In this document: positions 10,131-21,452 of the stretch, piece by piece | Layout: every line of letters begins with the position of its first letter | Position numbering within the stretch: the first letter of the stretch is position 1 | Assembly: GCA_934045075.1 (NCBI GenBank) | Contig: OW203725.1 | Coordinates: 18,559,497 to 18,623,496 of the forward strand | From: Yponomeuta sedellus | Taxonomy: Eukaryota > Arthropoda > Insecta > Lepidoptera > Yponomeutidae | DNA: 64,000 bases | Reading direction: 5' to 3' | The notes under the pieces: model-generated | Seen by the model: only the letters and a program-made list of their open reading frames with translations | Told to the model about the DNA's origin: nothing | Databases searched by the model: none | Made by a program: the position numbers and the translations under genes

Positions 10131-11299
10131 TAATGGTATATTGCCTGTTTTAGATTTGAACATTATGTGTATGCATGCCAGGACACCGTACTCTACTCAT
10201 AATGCCAATCTATGGCAAAGCCACACACTCGGCCTCCACTTACATTTGAGAGAAGACTGAGAAGTGGAGTAATTCACAGATTTAGGTAAGGTTTGATAAT
10301 TATTGTAAAAAGCACATATTTAAAAAACAAGTTTTATTGGTTACAACCTCACTCAAATATAAAAAAAATAGAAGTAACAATACAAAATTATTTCACATAA
10401 GTACCTAAATTGTTCAAAATTAAAAAAAGGAAGTGGCTTTCAATCAAATCAAAAGATTTATTTCAAAGTAACACCAAAACTGCAAATGAGTGTGACCCTG
10501 CTCTGCTCTCTAGCTACTGTCAGTTTCGAAACCTCTGAACAAATCCCTACTAGAATTCTTCAATTTTCAGAATTTGGAAGCTGACGCCGAGAACGTCTTG
10601 TGTGCAGAGTGTTGAGCGCAGACGCCGGGACTTATTTGAGGGTGTGGCACTGTAGCAAGTTCTTGTGGAGAGGCTGTGGAGAAAGAAATGTGACTTAAGA
10701 TGCAAATCATAGTTTATTATAACAACCAAAAAAGATTCTTCTTAAAATTGTGTTTATCACATGTTTTCTCAGTGTTGTAAATAAATATTTTATTATTCAA
10801 ATTTTATATTATTATCAATAACTTGGATTCCTGACTTCTAACAATATTTGATTACAAGGCATGAATTTAATGACATTGTCTATGTAGCATTATTGCTATG
10901 GTACACATAATTATAGCAATAATGCTATGTATGGTATTGTTTGACAACTATTATTATTATTATACTTTAAAACATAAATAATAAATTTAAGAAAATACAT
11001 GTACAAAGGCGAGCTTATCTCTGTGAGAGATTTCTTCCAACAAACCTTGGGGATTCGGAGTGGAGATGTGAAACAGGTCTATGCATGTGCACAACATACA
11101 CTACACACTTACACAGATAACAAAATCCTATCAAGATAAATATCTACCCAATAAATATATAAATTATATTAATAAATTCTAATAAGTAAATGAATAAACT
11201 ACATAAACCATCAAAGAAATATAAATACATACATATACAATACATAAGTAATAACCTGCTAACATAAATACCTAATAAATAACTACATAGCTTCTATAT

Positions 11300-11377
11300 A
11301 TTGTCGATGTCCCAGTGGCTAACTATGAAAACAGAGGTCATCAGTTCGATTCCCATTGGGGCTCGCTATGTATTTAT
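11300..11377 (+). repeat. tRNA-like fragment
   Basis: A short segment has a B-box-like AGTTCGATTCCCATTGGGG preceded by GTGGCTAACTATG..., suggesting the head of a degraded tRNA-derived SINE. It ends at the fold-back element that starts near 11378. Confidence 0.4.
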
Positions 11378-11490
11378 AGAATTGAGAATTTCGCTAAGTT
11401 AAAACTCAACTGTAGTGCTGTCTCTAAGAATTTCTCAGCAAAGTATTTACTGAGTGTATTTCTCAATTCAGGAACCAGCCTTTAGACACA
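11378..11490. mobile_element. Fold-back element M9, short copy
   Basis: AATTGAGAATTTCGCTAAG at the left and its inverted form GTATTTCTCAATTCAGGAACC at the right enclose CTGTCTCTAAGAATTTCTCAGC. The same architecture is found complete at 48307-48707 and in part at 47500-47595. Confidence 0.6.
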
Positions 11491-12279
11491 TACATGGCCT
11501 CAACATAACATAATACTCACTTCTGGATCCTGGACAGGTAAGCATGTATTTATATAAACAAATTTTGTTTATAAATGCAGATTGTTTCGTAGCAATATTG
11601 GCTCTTTGCCTCCACAAGCGTGAGCCTTCCATTGGGAGTGGAAGTCAATGACCCAATCAGTGGAGACCCCTGCCATGCTGAAGATGAAGACGGTTCTCTG
11701 AAAGAAGTTATATTTGTGACTATAATACACACATTTTAAAGAAGGATTTCTTTATCCAATGTTTATCCAATGAAGTGATCACACCTAAACTTATATAAGT
11801 TCTAACAGTTTATACGATGTTTATAATATTAACTGTTACCACATAGGATTGTGATATTTAGCTTCGTAAATAAGCAAGAAAATTACTACATTGTGGTACT
11901 AGTACCCTTTGTCTACATTCATATTGCTTGCAGTGGCTGGATGAGGATGGCGGAGGACCTATGCCTCGCAGTGAACGAGAACGGGCTGGATGATTGATGT
12001 CCACAGTAAAGAAACAGTGGCTATGATAATTACATAGATATATAGAAAATTCTTTATTGCACACCAGTAATTTACAGAGATAAATAGTGATACATATTTT
12101 CCAGTACCATGCTGGAATCCAACGGGGTGTTATAAGGCTAAGGACCACATCAATGTTTCTTTTACACTCACCAAAGCCTGCATACAAAGAAGTCTCGATG
12201 ACACGACTTTCATTCGTTCGGTATTGGCTTCGTTCCTTACATTTCATGCCGATTTCGATGCTCAATTAATACACAAACA

Positions 12280-13160
12280 CTTCATTTTCACTTTGTACAC
12301 TAACGAAAGGTTTGATAAGAAGAGTTTAATAACTGAAACTTTATTTTAACTGACGTATGTCACAAATTAGAAATCGTCGTAGGTACGAATTACGATGTCT
12401 ACTTCACACAGACTAAATTTGTCAAACTAATAGTGTTGCCAGTCTGTGCTTACCATTTAGTACGCCGGTATGCTTGAAAAGGTATACGGTTTGGAGTTAA
12501 AAGTTATACGATACGATATTTTATATAAATGAAATAATTAATATTACTTACTTCGGAGCTGGAATTATTGTAGCTCGATTGTAAATAAGCTAAGATAATA
12601 GTTTATTTTTCTGTCCACAAATTACATTCGTATTAAAAATAACATTGGATAAATAATACAATACAACAGAATGCACTATTTGTGGAAAGACTGGAGCCTA
12701 AACTAGATCAAAAGATCTGTATCTTAGGTTTTCAGGCCTCCCGGTCTACAAAAGAACGGTATTATATTGGACGCATCATCAGCATAAGGTGTAAAGTTAG
12801 TATAAAAAATGACAGATGTTTGCAAAACTTAATTATAAAAGAAAATTTATAAAAGAGACTAAAATGTACGTGTATATAACTGTGTGTGCATGTGTGTGTC
12901 TGCTCAGCCCTACGACCGGAGTCTTGGATTCGGGCTTCAACCACCGAGCAGAGGGTGTGTGAAAAGGTAGGATGAGTGTATATTTGTGCATTATGGCAGT
13001 GATGTGTGTTAAAAGTTTGTACTAGTAAGTCTAACGGAAGGTGAGAAGTAAAATGAGCTATTATCACATCAACTTCAAAAATGTTCGATCATAAGAAAGA
13101 GTGTTTAAGTATGCTGTTAATTTCTGTTTCAGTTCATATTTAGTAAGATCAAATATATTT
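12280..13160. other. Unassigned sequence
   Basis: No recognisable gene. A 101-codon minus frame (13067-12762) is rich in low-complexity residues and lacks a recognisable motif, so I treat it as chance. Confidence 0.35.
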
Positions 13161-13456
13161 AATCAAATATTTCGCCCAAACTTCGGTCAAGTGCGTGTCG
13201 GGCCACGCGCATCATAGGATTCCGTAGAACTACTTGCGCCTCCTTATTACAAATCTTAAAAGTTTATTTAAATTTCAATAGAATTAGTACGAAATCTTCC
13301 TTTTTTTACGTTTGTAGACTATATTATAGACTAGTTACTAGTTTGTAGACTTACTCGTTATCTTGTAAAGCCTATGTAGTATATTCCGGTTACTTTAGGA
13401 CCGTACACACCATACACTTTGAACCTACATGAAATGCTGAAATATCTAATTTACAC

Positions 13457-13510
13457 AGTGTGGAATTGGCCGTCTTATCGCTGAGAGCTATCTCTTCCAG
13501 ACAGCCTTAA
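13457..13510 (-). repeat. LINE 3' region fragment, inverted
   Basis: The reverse complement reads AAGGCTGTCTGGAAGAGAT followed by the AGCGATAAG phrase. It is the same 3' region as at 3600-3650, without the terminal tail. Confidence 0.55.
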
Positions 13511-13559
13511 GATGAATAGGATTAAAAAATAAAGAGTAGTTAGGTAGTAGGTAGACTCT

Positions 13560-14125
13560 GCTGCGTATTTTGTACAGAAGTCGGATTTTATTTTAATATT
13601 TTGTATAGAATCAGGCGTTACTTTGCGGAAATCCATAATAGTGTCTTCCCACTTTTTTCCCACTTTTTCTTGAAAGTGGGAGGGAGGGCGGTGCATTAGC
13701 TAACCGCATGGTGCTTGTGGGATTTTTGACGGAATTCAGCAAAGTAATTTTAACATTTAATGCTTTTAATATTTTAATTTTTTAAAATAGACAATGTGGC
13801 TTTAATAACTATTGCATGTAGTATATTTTTTACTAAGGGAATAATAACCACGACAGTAAATTGTGTATTTTGACTTATATTCTGGTTTAATAAGTGCAAC
13901 GGTACCTTACACTTATAGGTGTTATTGGTCTATTCTACATCTGGCTCTTGATTTTTCTTGGGTTTGCTACCCTAGGAAACTACATATTTCAACTTAAATT
14001 CCGGATTTCTAGGTTCAACGTCGTAACAATGTCGAACAGACACAGAGAATGTCAATGAATACTGAATGAAAGTATTTGATGAACAAAGTGTTTCTTACAT
14101 CAAAACATAACTTAATTTTTTTGCC
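13560..14125. other. Unassigned sequence
   Basis: AT-rich, with an A/T mosaic around 13740-13800. No gene is visible. Confidence 0.35.
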
Positions 14126-14129
14126 TTAA

Positions 14130-14460
14130 AATTTGAAGTTCTCAATTTCCATCTCAGAGTCTTCATCAGAACATTACCAGATTACCCTGGGACAAATTTT
14201 ACGCTATATTTTCTGAAACATAATAAGCATATTACTAATGGATGGGCCTCATTACGCCTTTTCTTCATATCTGAAAGTCTTCATTAGATCTTCACCAAAT
14301 TAAAATGAAAGTAATGGGATGATATACCTAGTCGAACAAAATAAAATTTATCCAAATCGGTTAATATTTGACGAGGATATGCGAAAAAATAGCAAAAAAA
14401 AGGAATATATGCATCGAACTGATAACCTCCTCCTTTTTTGAAGTCGGTTAAAAATACTTT
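14130..14460. repeat. Dispersed repeat ending in a GAAGTCGGTTAAAAA motif
   Basis: The segment contains AAATCGGTTAATATTTGACG, GCGAAAAAATAGCAAAAAAA and CTCCTCCTTTTTTGAAGTCGG followed by TTAAAAA. The same blocks in the same order are found at 20440-20752, where a SINE has interrupted them. It is probably the 3' region of an older transposon. No ORF is kept. Confidence 0.65.
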
Positions 14461-14469
14461 ATTTTATTT

Positions 14470-15930
14470 AGAACTAAACACGACTTGTGCTATGCTTACT
14501 GTATGTCGTATGTTAGATATTGATATTAATGAAAAAGTCTTGCTTGAAACGTTGCGTTAGATACTTTTGGAAACAAACCATTTTTATGACTAAAAATATT
14601 CGAAAATGGAGTAGTTTGTACCTAAAGCTACAGTGAGGGCGGTCGCAAAAAAAAGTTACTGGCGGAAGCCAAATAGTACGGTTTTTGTATTAAAATTTAC
14701 GATCTGGCAACATACTTAACAATTGATGGTCAAGTGATACTGTACAGATTAGTTTGCTTGTTTTTTACGCTTGGATTTGGATAACTTCACAAACAGCCAA
14801 ATTTCTAACAAATAAATACAATTTTGATAGCTTTGTTGTGATTAAAACCCTCTAAAGATTGCGAAGTTATAAAAAACTGAAATATTAGTAATTTATTGCA
14901 GATACAATCCTTACAAGCAACGTTTTTGTGCTCCGAATATTAAGGTAGAATTTCCAGTTCACAAAGTGGCAATACCGGTTGACCGACCGAGTAGCACAGT
15001 GAAACTGCATGAGTATGACAAGAGCATGACAAGGTTCATACAGCGACAGAGCCAGAGTAATGCATGTAAAAGGTAGGGGAATACGGTTGTTGTAATGTCA
15101 TGCGTTGGCATTACTCTTGTCATGCCATTGCTCGAACATTGTTTGTAATTTAAGAGAATCGACGCCCAGATGTACACATTTCTTGCAATCGAAAGAGAGG
15201 GCATACAATTTATGTGATGTAAAGGGCCTAATTTATTAAACGAATGGACTCCCATAAAAATTTAAATATATATATATATATTAAAATAAGCATAGTGTAC
15301 GAGCAAGCATATACATCTTCTTCTACTTACTTATTTTGTTGACTAAAGCAATTTTGTGAACACAATTCAGTGACAATCAAACGATCTTACGGGACAGACG
15401 TGTCATTCATTGAACATACCTAACATTACGAACATCGAACATCCAACATAACAACCCCTGTACGGCATAGCCCCTACACATAGAAACATTAAATGTGCAA
15501 TCTTAAAAAAATTGAGTTGGTGCACAGACTTCCTTTAATTTGTACGCTGATATTAGTAGAACCTATGTATTTACTTGTATATACGTATTATTCAAAATAG
15601 CCTGGCGAAAATAGGCGATCAAGATATGTTTAATTCTTCAGTACAAAGCTTGAGGGATAAACTTAGTGCAGATTTTTTTGTTGGTTAAAACGATTTATGG
15701 ACTGTTTTTTTTCTTTTAAATATGAATGTAGTGCTTTAAACTGTCACTAGATTTTTGCTTTAAGAGCTTAAGTGCTAAAATTGTTTTTCTATGAGTGGAG
15801 ACTTATAATTGGCCTTCTGCATGTTTAATGATTTTGTTACTCTTTGTTATGAGCTGTTAGTCTTCCCAATATTAAAGAAATAAATAAATAAAAATAAAAT
15901 GCATGTTTATGTGTATTGACTGACACTTGT
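14470..15930. other. Unassigned sequence
   Basis: No gene is visible. A 98-codon minus frame (15255-14959) has no motif I recognise. A short (TA)n run lies near 15267-15282. Confidence 0.35.
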
Positions 15931-15933
15931 TTT

Positions 15934-15985
15934 AGCAATAAATCTCTATCTTAATATTATTCGTTAAGATAGAGATTTATTGCTT
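15934..15985. repeat. Short perfect hairpin
   Basis: The two arms, AGCAATAAATCTCTATCTTAA and its exact reverse complement, are separated by about nine bases. This may be the end of a fold-back element or a transcribed stem-loop. Confidence 0.7.
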
Positions 15986-16149
15986 AGAAATAATAGGAAA
16001 CGATTGGTCAAGAAAAAGTACCAACAGAATGGAATAGGTACTTTGGAGGAAACCCTCGTTCATAAATGAGCGGATAAAAAAATAATTTATAGATATAAAA
16101 TTAAATTGTACAAAAGTATAAAAATTTATTAATTATTATGGCAGGGATA

Positions 16150-16420
16150 TATATTTGTGCATTTCGGAGGCGAGACTCTGGGGCATGGGGTCCGGAGGCG
16201 CGACTCCTCTTTAGGAGATCTCGTCGCGCCTAGTCGACACTTCAGGAGACCCGAGTGCTGGTGCTTACTTTGGCCAAAGGAGGCAGGAGGAGGCCTAGCG
16301 AGGCAATGCCGCCAGCCTTCTTGGTACTCTGCCGCCCGACAGCGATCTGGCTCAATTTTTTTATTTAAATTAGAATGTTTTAGGTTTAGTTCCATTTTTA
16401 TAATAATAGTGTAAGTAGTG
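16150..16420 (+). pseudogene. LINE ORF2 C-terminus, GNAASLLGTL type
   Basis: In the plus frame ending at the TAG 16371-16373 the peptide is R-G-N-A-A-S-L-L-G-T-L-P-P-D-S-D-L-A-Q-F-F-Y-L-N. I know this as a typical C-terminal end of lepidopteran non-LTR ORF2 proteins. An in-frame TAG a little upstream shows it is dead. The GC-rich upstream part (16157-16260) is the same element and recurs at 63305-63580. Related C-termini lie at 19155-19287 and 49956-50057. The clade is not assigned. Confidence 0.7.
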
Positions 16421-16619
16421 AAATATCTATTATATATATATATATGTAAATACTGTTAGATCAATTAATGAAGATTTGAAAATTTCGAAACCATTATTAT
16501 ATAGAGTTAAACATTAAATTATCATGCCATCGAAACTAGCATTTAACATGGAATAAAAAAATATTAACAAAAAACTATATTGTTTTGACTAACAAATAAA
16601 ACAGAATTCAAGTTTCCAT

Positions 16620-16850
16620 TCAAATAATACCCATGCCGGGAAACATTCGGATGATCGCGGAATGGAATGGACCTCGGATCGGGCATACTGCACGAGGTGG
16701 AGCGGGGGCGTGGGCGGAGGGGGCGCATCGCCTCCTCGTGAGAAACCAATGTTCCCGACCTCTAATTATGTCTCGGCATCGCCATTTAATTAGCAACATG
16801 TTTCCCATTCCGCAGATTAATTAATATTCCCATCAAGGGTTCCTCGCTTT
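16620..16850. other. GC-rich single-copy block with TAATTA words
   Basis: This compact block (GC-rich 16660-16740, then ATTTAATTAGC and GATTAATTAATATTCC at 16785-16830) is unlike the surrounding repeats. No coding signal is visible. It is a candidate conserved non-coding element. Confidence 0.35.
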
Positions 16851-16956
16851 TAACTAACTGCACTTTCAGTGTGAGCGGAGGACGCGAGGAAATGCGTGCT
16901 TTGTTCCAAATGCGTTGTTTCATATTCTATTACTGGTTCAAGGTTGAGGTCACGTG

Positions 16957-17050
16957 ACATTTTTACCCGACTGGGGCGGAGCCCAAAACGAGGGTATGTG
17001 TTTGGCTCGTATGTATGTATGTCCGATTCTACTATCATAGGGGGTACGAA
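16957..17050 (+). repeat. Dispersed repeat with ACCCGACTG..GGCTCGTATGTATG
   Basis: TTTTACCCGACTG..GGAGCC..GTGTTTGGCTCG..GTATGTCCGATT recurs at 31333-31405 in the same order. It is a short dispersed repeat of unassigned type. Confidence 0.55.
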
Positions 17051-17265
17051 ATCAGCAAAAACCAAATAATCACTAAAAAGACAAAAATAAAAAACTATAA
17101 TCCGACCACTGAAAACTATAACTATAATATAACCCGGCTGCTGAGCATTAGTTTCTAAGCAGGCGGGACCAAACTTGGTACCTCTTGTGTTGAATTTGGG
17201 TCCCGCAAGTATACCCTCCTACCCATCCCGTCAACTGCTGAATTATATTCCGATATATATATTTT

Positions 17266-17900
17266 AGGGTCGAGGTAGATGGGCAGGAAATACAGTACGT
17301 CGATGAGTATACTTACTTGGGCCAGATAGTCTCCTTCGACAACAGGCAGGATAAGGAAATCGATCGCCGCATCGACAACGCCTGGAAGAGCTTCTGGTCT
17401 ATGAAAGAACTGATGAAGGGAAAGTTACCACTTGCCCTGAAGCGAAAACTCGTCGACATGTGCATCCTGCCTATCCTAACTTACGGTGCACAAACCTGGT
17501 CTTTGACCGAATATCAGAAGGCGAGACTTAAGATTTGCCAGCGGGCAATGGAGCGCAGTATTCTAGGTGTAAAAAGAATTGACAGGATTCGTAATACAAT
17601 GCTGCGCTCCAGAACCAAAATTGTCGATGTTGGAGCTGCAACCGCTAAGCTGAAGTGGAACTGGGCGGGTCATCTAAGCCGTATGGGCCCAGAGAGGTGG
17701 GCAAAAATCGTCACTGACTGGGTTCCGCGCGAGGGATATCGCAAACGTGGCCGACCCAAGCGGAGATGGCGGGACGACCTTACAACCTTTCTGCCGGACT
17801 GGCAGGAAGTGGCCATGAACAGGGAGGAATGGAAGACAAAAGGGGAGGCCTTTGCCCAGCAGTGGGACACAATCGAGGCTACAAAAAAAATATATATATT
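17266..17900 (+). pseudogene. 5'-truncated LINE: reverse-transcriptase C-terminal region (RTE-like)
   Basis: One open frame of about 200 codons encodes the C-terminal part of a non-LTR retrotransposon ORF2. The order is the Y-L-G end of the RT domain (..EYTYLGQIVSFDN), the thumb region (..LPLALKRKLVDMCILPILTYGAQTWSLT), then KLKWNWAGHLSRM, GRPKRRWRDDL and the terminal ..W..KGEAFAQQWD. The catalytic fingers and palm and the endonuclease are missing, so it cannot move on its own. Homology starts upstream of any ATG, at about 17266, as expected for 5' truncation. The stop present in the sister copy at 5591 is lost, and the frame runs into the A-rich tail. The CAGCAGTGGGACAC motif lies at 17857-17870. 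The RTE-like assignment is from memory of similar lepidopteran proteins. Confidence 0.85.
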
Positions 17901-17959
17901 TTTATATTTAACAAAAAAAAAGTGCTGTCATGTGCGAGTACACGCTACTTTATAATCGT

Positions 17960-18600
17960 TTAAGTATGTTGTAAATGTTAATTATTTACAGCATACATAA
18001 ACGAATGAATTTTATAATTAACGACACTACGCACATAAATTAAAACTGCTAATTGACTCGGGATTTATTTTAATTGAGTAGGTACCGTACAAGTTTTGTA
18101 AACACAAATTCTCTGAATGATTTATAAAATTTATGTTGCGAGATAACTCAACTCGATAAATAATTAAAAAGCAACCTGTCATCTCACACAACATACTAAG
18201 TTAATCGCTGTAGTTTAAACCAGAGTGGAAACAATAAAAGTAAATTTGTCCCGTACAGAATTGTTTCGGAGAGCTAATTGTACTAGATTTTTTTTAGACA
18301 TTTGTATATAAGAAACTATTTTATTATTTTCGTTTTTTTCTGTATTTACATAATTTTATTAAGTTAGTGTTTTACACGCTTTACCTACAACGCAGCTTAG
18401 TCCATTGCCCTACATAAAACAATATCCATTCAATGAAACACACATACGGTTTTAACCTTTATCTATCGAACCAAATTACCACGCAGAAATATCGTGAAAA
18501 TCAAATGTATGAGTATGCAATAGTAAAAATCTCGAAATACAATAGTAAAAATGTTAAAAATCTTGCCAAACCGCAAGTTTTTTTGTATGTAACTAACCCT
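17960..18600. other. AT-rich stretch without recognised gene
   Basis: No gene is visible. Only short T and A tracts. Confidence 0.4.
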
Positions 18601-18602
18601 AT

Positions 18603-18668
18603 ACTCTCTCTCTCTCTGTCTGTGAGAGGAGCCCTATGCCCAGCAGTGAGACGAATATATAGAGTACG
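18603..18668 (+). repeat. SINE/LINE 3' end fragment
   Basis: A (CT)n run, GAGAGGAGCCCTATGCC and CAGCAGTGAGACG. This is the common 3' end of the window's LINE and SINE families without the upstream body. Confidence 0.6.
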
Positions 18669-19154
18669 CAAAAAAAATTACAAATTACTGTGGCAAATTA
18701 CAAACTCTAGCGGACAGGCGTACATTCGGATTTGGTTACACCCTGTATCAAAAAAAGTTGTTTATCTTGTCAAATATGTACTGAAAAACTCTTTAATACC
18801 CACCGGGCTTATCTGCAACACTTTGTACGATATCAACTCCACACGGCTACGTCCGATGGAGCAATCAAACTGTTCGTGTTAACACTTTTTTGCTGCAATG
18901 AATTGCCACAAGAGACAGCGGCGATGCAAAAAGTTGCATCACGATAACGTCACGTAGCGAGTCAATACGCCAGATAAGGCAAACAATTATATCAACGGGT
19001 TCATATGTGCCAACAGATTAATAACCGATCCACGTGTCTTGTGGACAAATTATGTCTGCCCGGTTGGCTGGTTACGTACTGGACCCAAGGGCTGAGTCTT
19101 AACTGAACTATACAAGAAATTGAAACAACTTCTCAAAGAAATATCGACGCGCCT

Positions 19155-19310
19155 CTTGGACTCATCAGGTGGTCTAAGAGCTGGTAGGTACCTCGGTCAG
19201 CGTATCAGCCTGGCCATTCAGAGGGGGCATGCCGTCAGCTTCTTGGGAACTCTCCCAAACGGCAGCGGTCCAGAACTTTTTATATAATACTAATTTGTAA
19301 ATATATTCAT
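19155..19310 (+). pseudogene. LINE ORF2 C-terminus fragment
   Basis: The plus frame reads Y-L-G-Q-R-I-S-L-A-I-Q-R-G-H-A-V-S-F-L-G and then LPNGSGPELFI with a TAA at 19285-19287. It matches the ends at 16310-16373 and 49956-50057. The upstream region is lost. Confidence 0.7.
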
Positions 19311-19319
19311 ACGTAAATA

Positions 19320-20330
19320 CTAAATAAGTTAATAAGCAATAGTTGTTATTTTTTTCTTTTTGGGAAACTTGCAGCTTACATAGAAATGGGCAGTTCTTAA
19401 TGACTAACTATAAGCTAAAAATAAGTTTCCGCATATGGTGGTTACGAGTATTAAGTATGTTAGTCACATAAGTTTTGTAGATAGCTTCAATCAACTTTAT
19501 TAATATCAGTAGCGAGCTGCATTAGTGCACTGCCTTGTACTTTAAATTTTTTTTTTCCATTTTGCTCCAAAATAATATAGATTTTGAGATGGACATCTAG
19601 TTTGAATAGTAACGTTCATTAAGCCACAGATTCTGCGCTACTTTGAAAAAATCCTTTTAGTTTAAAAAAATTTCTGAACCAGCTCAATGCAGAAGGCTTC
19701 AATGTGAATAAGAATATCGTGTCAGAGTGTTTGTTAATAAGCATATTGTGTCACACTCCTCCGAAACAGCTTCACTATTTTTTATGATATTTTTGTGTAT
19801 ATTTGGTAGGTCTGAGAATAGGTCGTAAGCTGATTAATATGACAAAACCACATTTGCCGAGTCAGCTGGTACTATGAATTTCGAATTTCATTTTCACATA
19901 ATACACTCTAGTTAGAATATTTTCGGGGATTCATCGCGTAGTAATTTATTGCTATTTTACCTCGAGTTTTCGACGACGTTATAGTCATCGTGATCACGAA
20001 AAGACTGATGGCTGGCACCCGTTCGCATCTTCGGCTGACAAGGTTTCAGGCTACCCTCAATCAGCCATCACAAAACACTATTAGGGTTGCGACACAATAC
20101 ACTAAAAATGTCGGACGATAAGCCATGCGACTTTTTTCCACTCGAACACTTCTTGATGACCGGAGCCCACGTTTGCGACAGTTTGAAATCACATTCCCGA
20201 TTAAAATTTTTTATGTTTCTTAATTTCAACCGCCTCATGCACAATTCGGCTATGATTATAGCGATCGTTGGAAAGTACCGATGGTTTGTGTAATTACACT
20301 CACTTGTTCTGTTCTCAAACTAGGCTTCCT
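19320..20330. other. Mostly unassigned sequence
   Basis: No gene is seen. TGTGTATATTTGGTAGGTCTG followed by AGAATAGG at 19793-19823 is a dispersed repeat also present at 52630-52660 and 52870-52905. Confidence 0.4.
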
Positions 20331-20335
20331 TGTGC

Positions 20336-20441
20336 TATGGTTACCAGGTAGGTTACAAATAACGTACGGCCTCCAGAGGGCATCGAACCCACGACATCTG
20401 TTTCGGTAGTCAAGCGTATTAACCGCCAGTCCAACGAGAAA
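20336..20441 (-). mobile_element. tRNA-derived SINE, family B fragment
   Basis: On the minus strand: CTCGTTGGACTGGCGGTTAA (A-box-like), GTCGTGGGTTCGATGCCC (B-box-like), the GGCCGTACG region, then a truncated tail ending at GGTAACC. Head intact, tail short. Confidence 0.7.
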
Positions 20442-20752
20442 CTAGATGGCAGCACTCCCAATTTTTTACACAAAAAATGGGATCAATAGGGCGTTATACC
20501 TATTGGAACAAAAAAATTATTATCGAAATCGGTTAAGATTTGACGAAGTTATGCGAGAAAATAGTCAAAAAAAGAAGATATAAATATTAAATAAACATTC
20601 ATGGACATATTACACAGATCTCGTTAGCCCTATACTAAGTACAACTAAATGACTTTTGCTATAGGTGCTAACTCGACGATAGATTTAATACAATAAATAA
20701 TACACGCGTCGAATTGATAATCTTCTCCTTTTTAGAAGTCGGTTAAAAAGTG
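20442..20752. repeat. Dispersed repeat (as 14130-14460) split by a SINE
   Basis: The blocks ATCGAAATCGGTTAAGATTTG, GCGAGAAAATAGTCAAAAAAA and TTTTTAGAAGTCGGTTAAAAA match 14340-14455. Between the second and third block a family D SINE fragment (about 20588-20702) has been inserted. Confidence 0.65.
20588..20702 (-). mobile_element. tRNA-derived SINE, family D, 5'-truncated copy
   Basis: It contains CATGGACATATTACACAG, CTCGTTAGCCCTATACTAAG and GCTAACTCGACGATAGATTT. These are the reverse complement of the family D body at 33930-34058. The tRNA-like head is absent. Confidence 0.75.
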
Positions 20753-21020
20753 TCGTTATTTTCAAATGAAATAGTCTTGGAAAAAATAATTTTACCACGT
20801 TCCAAGCAAGAGTCCAAGCAGGTCTAGTGCCACTTGTCCGCACTGACATATTCGTATGACATCTCTTTTACAGATTAATTGAATGCATATTGAATTTTAA
20901 GCCAGAGAGCAACTGTTTCGTTTCTTGTTTCTCGCGCCTAAGAACCGGGTGGATTATTTTCTTGTCTATTTAATAAAGTACCCGAAACCGGAACATGCAG
21001 CGACTTACAAAAGCTGATGA

Positions 21021-21083
21021 AGCGAAAGATTGTCAGGAGTTTGTCAGGACATGATCCTGACAAACTCCTGACAATCTTTCGCT
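21021..21083. repeat. Perfect 29-bp hairpin
   Basis: 21021-21049 and 21055-21083 are exact reverse complements with a 5-base loop (CATGA). The arm itself holds two direct TTGTCAGGA words. It is too short for most MITEs. It could be a solo fold-back end or a stem-loop transcript. Confidence 0.85.
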
Positions 21084-21229
21084 GTAGCGATGGGCCGAGT
21101 CACATTTCTTTCAATAGGCTACTTAAAATATGCATTTTATAAAGCTAGCTATAATTCTCGTAATATAGCTAGGCATAGCTCGAACTCGTCCGTAAGCCCG
21201 TGACTACCAACTAAGGCTTACAGTGCAAT

Positions 21230-21450
21230 AGTCTCACTCTAATTGAAATAATTGTATTAGCATAATGGGCATGGGATCGATTCATTATTATTTTGTGCTA
21301 TTTGCGGTTTGGGAGCGTGAGAACTTGTACCGGGACAGGTACTGAGGCTAATTACCCTGGCAGAATGTGGCTGGGCTCGGTTAATTAGAGACCTCCGAGT
21401 GTTTCGACTCTCTTTAATTAATACTTGCTTACTTACGAGGCCCTTACTCG
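21230..21450. other. Unique block with TTAATTA words
   Basis: Non-repetitive sequence of moderate GC, with GGTTAATTAGAG and TTTAATTAATAC. It is a candidate non-coding conserved element. No coding signal. Confidence 0.3.
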
Positions 21451-21452
21451 AC

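Larger units (their letters stand above)
10567..12247 (-). other. Weak candidate spliced transcript
   Basis: Several splice-like signals lie in one order on the minus strand. An ATG at 12247 opens 25 codons that end at a consensus-like donor (GTGAGTG at 12171). An acceptor (TTCTTTCAG) precedes 11697, where one frame stays open for 42 codons. A strong acceptor with a pyrimidine tract (TTTCTTTCTCCACAG) precedes 10673, from which a 34-codon frame runs to a TGA at 10567. I could not join these exons in one continuous frame with standard sites, and the peptides resemble nothing I know. It may be a non-coding RNA or chance. Confidence 0.15.

Noticed and set aside
16157..16414. 85- and 88-codon frames on both strands
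   Set aside because: They overlap a dead LINE ORF2 end whose true frame is a third one; both are shadows.
17670..17870. Minus-strand frame over the LINE
   Set aside because: Antisense shadow of the reverse-transcriptase C-terminus.
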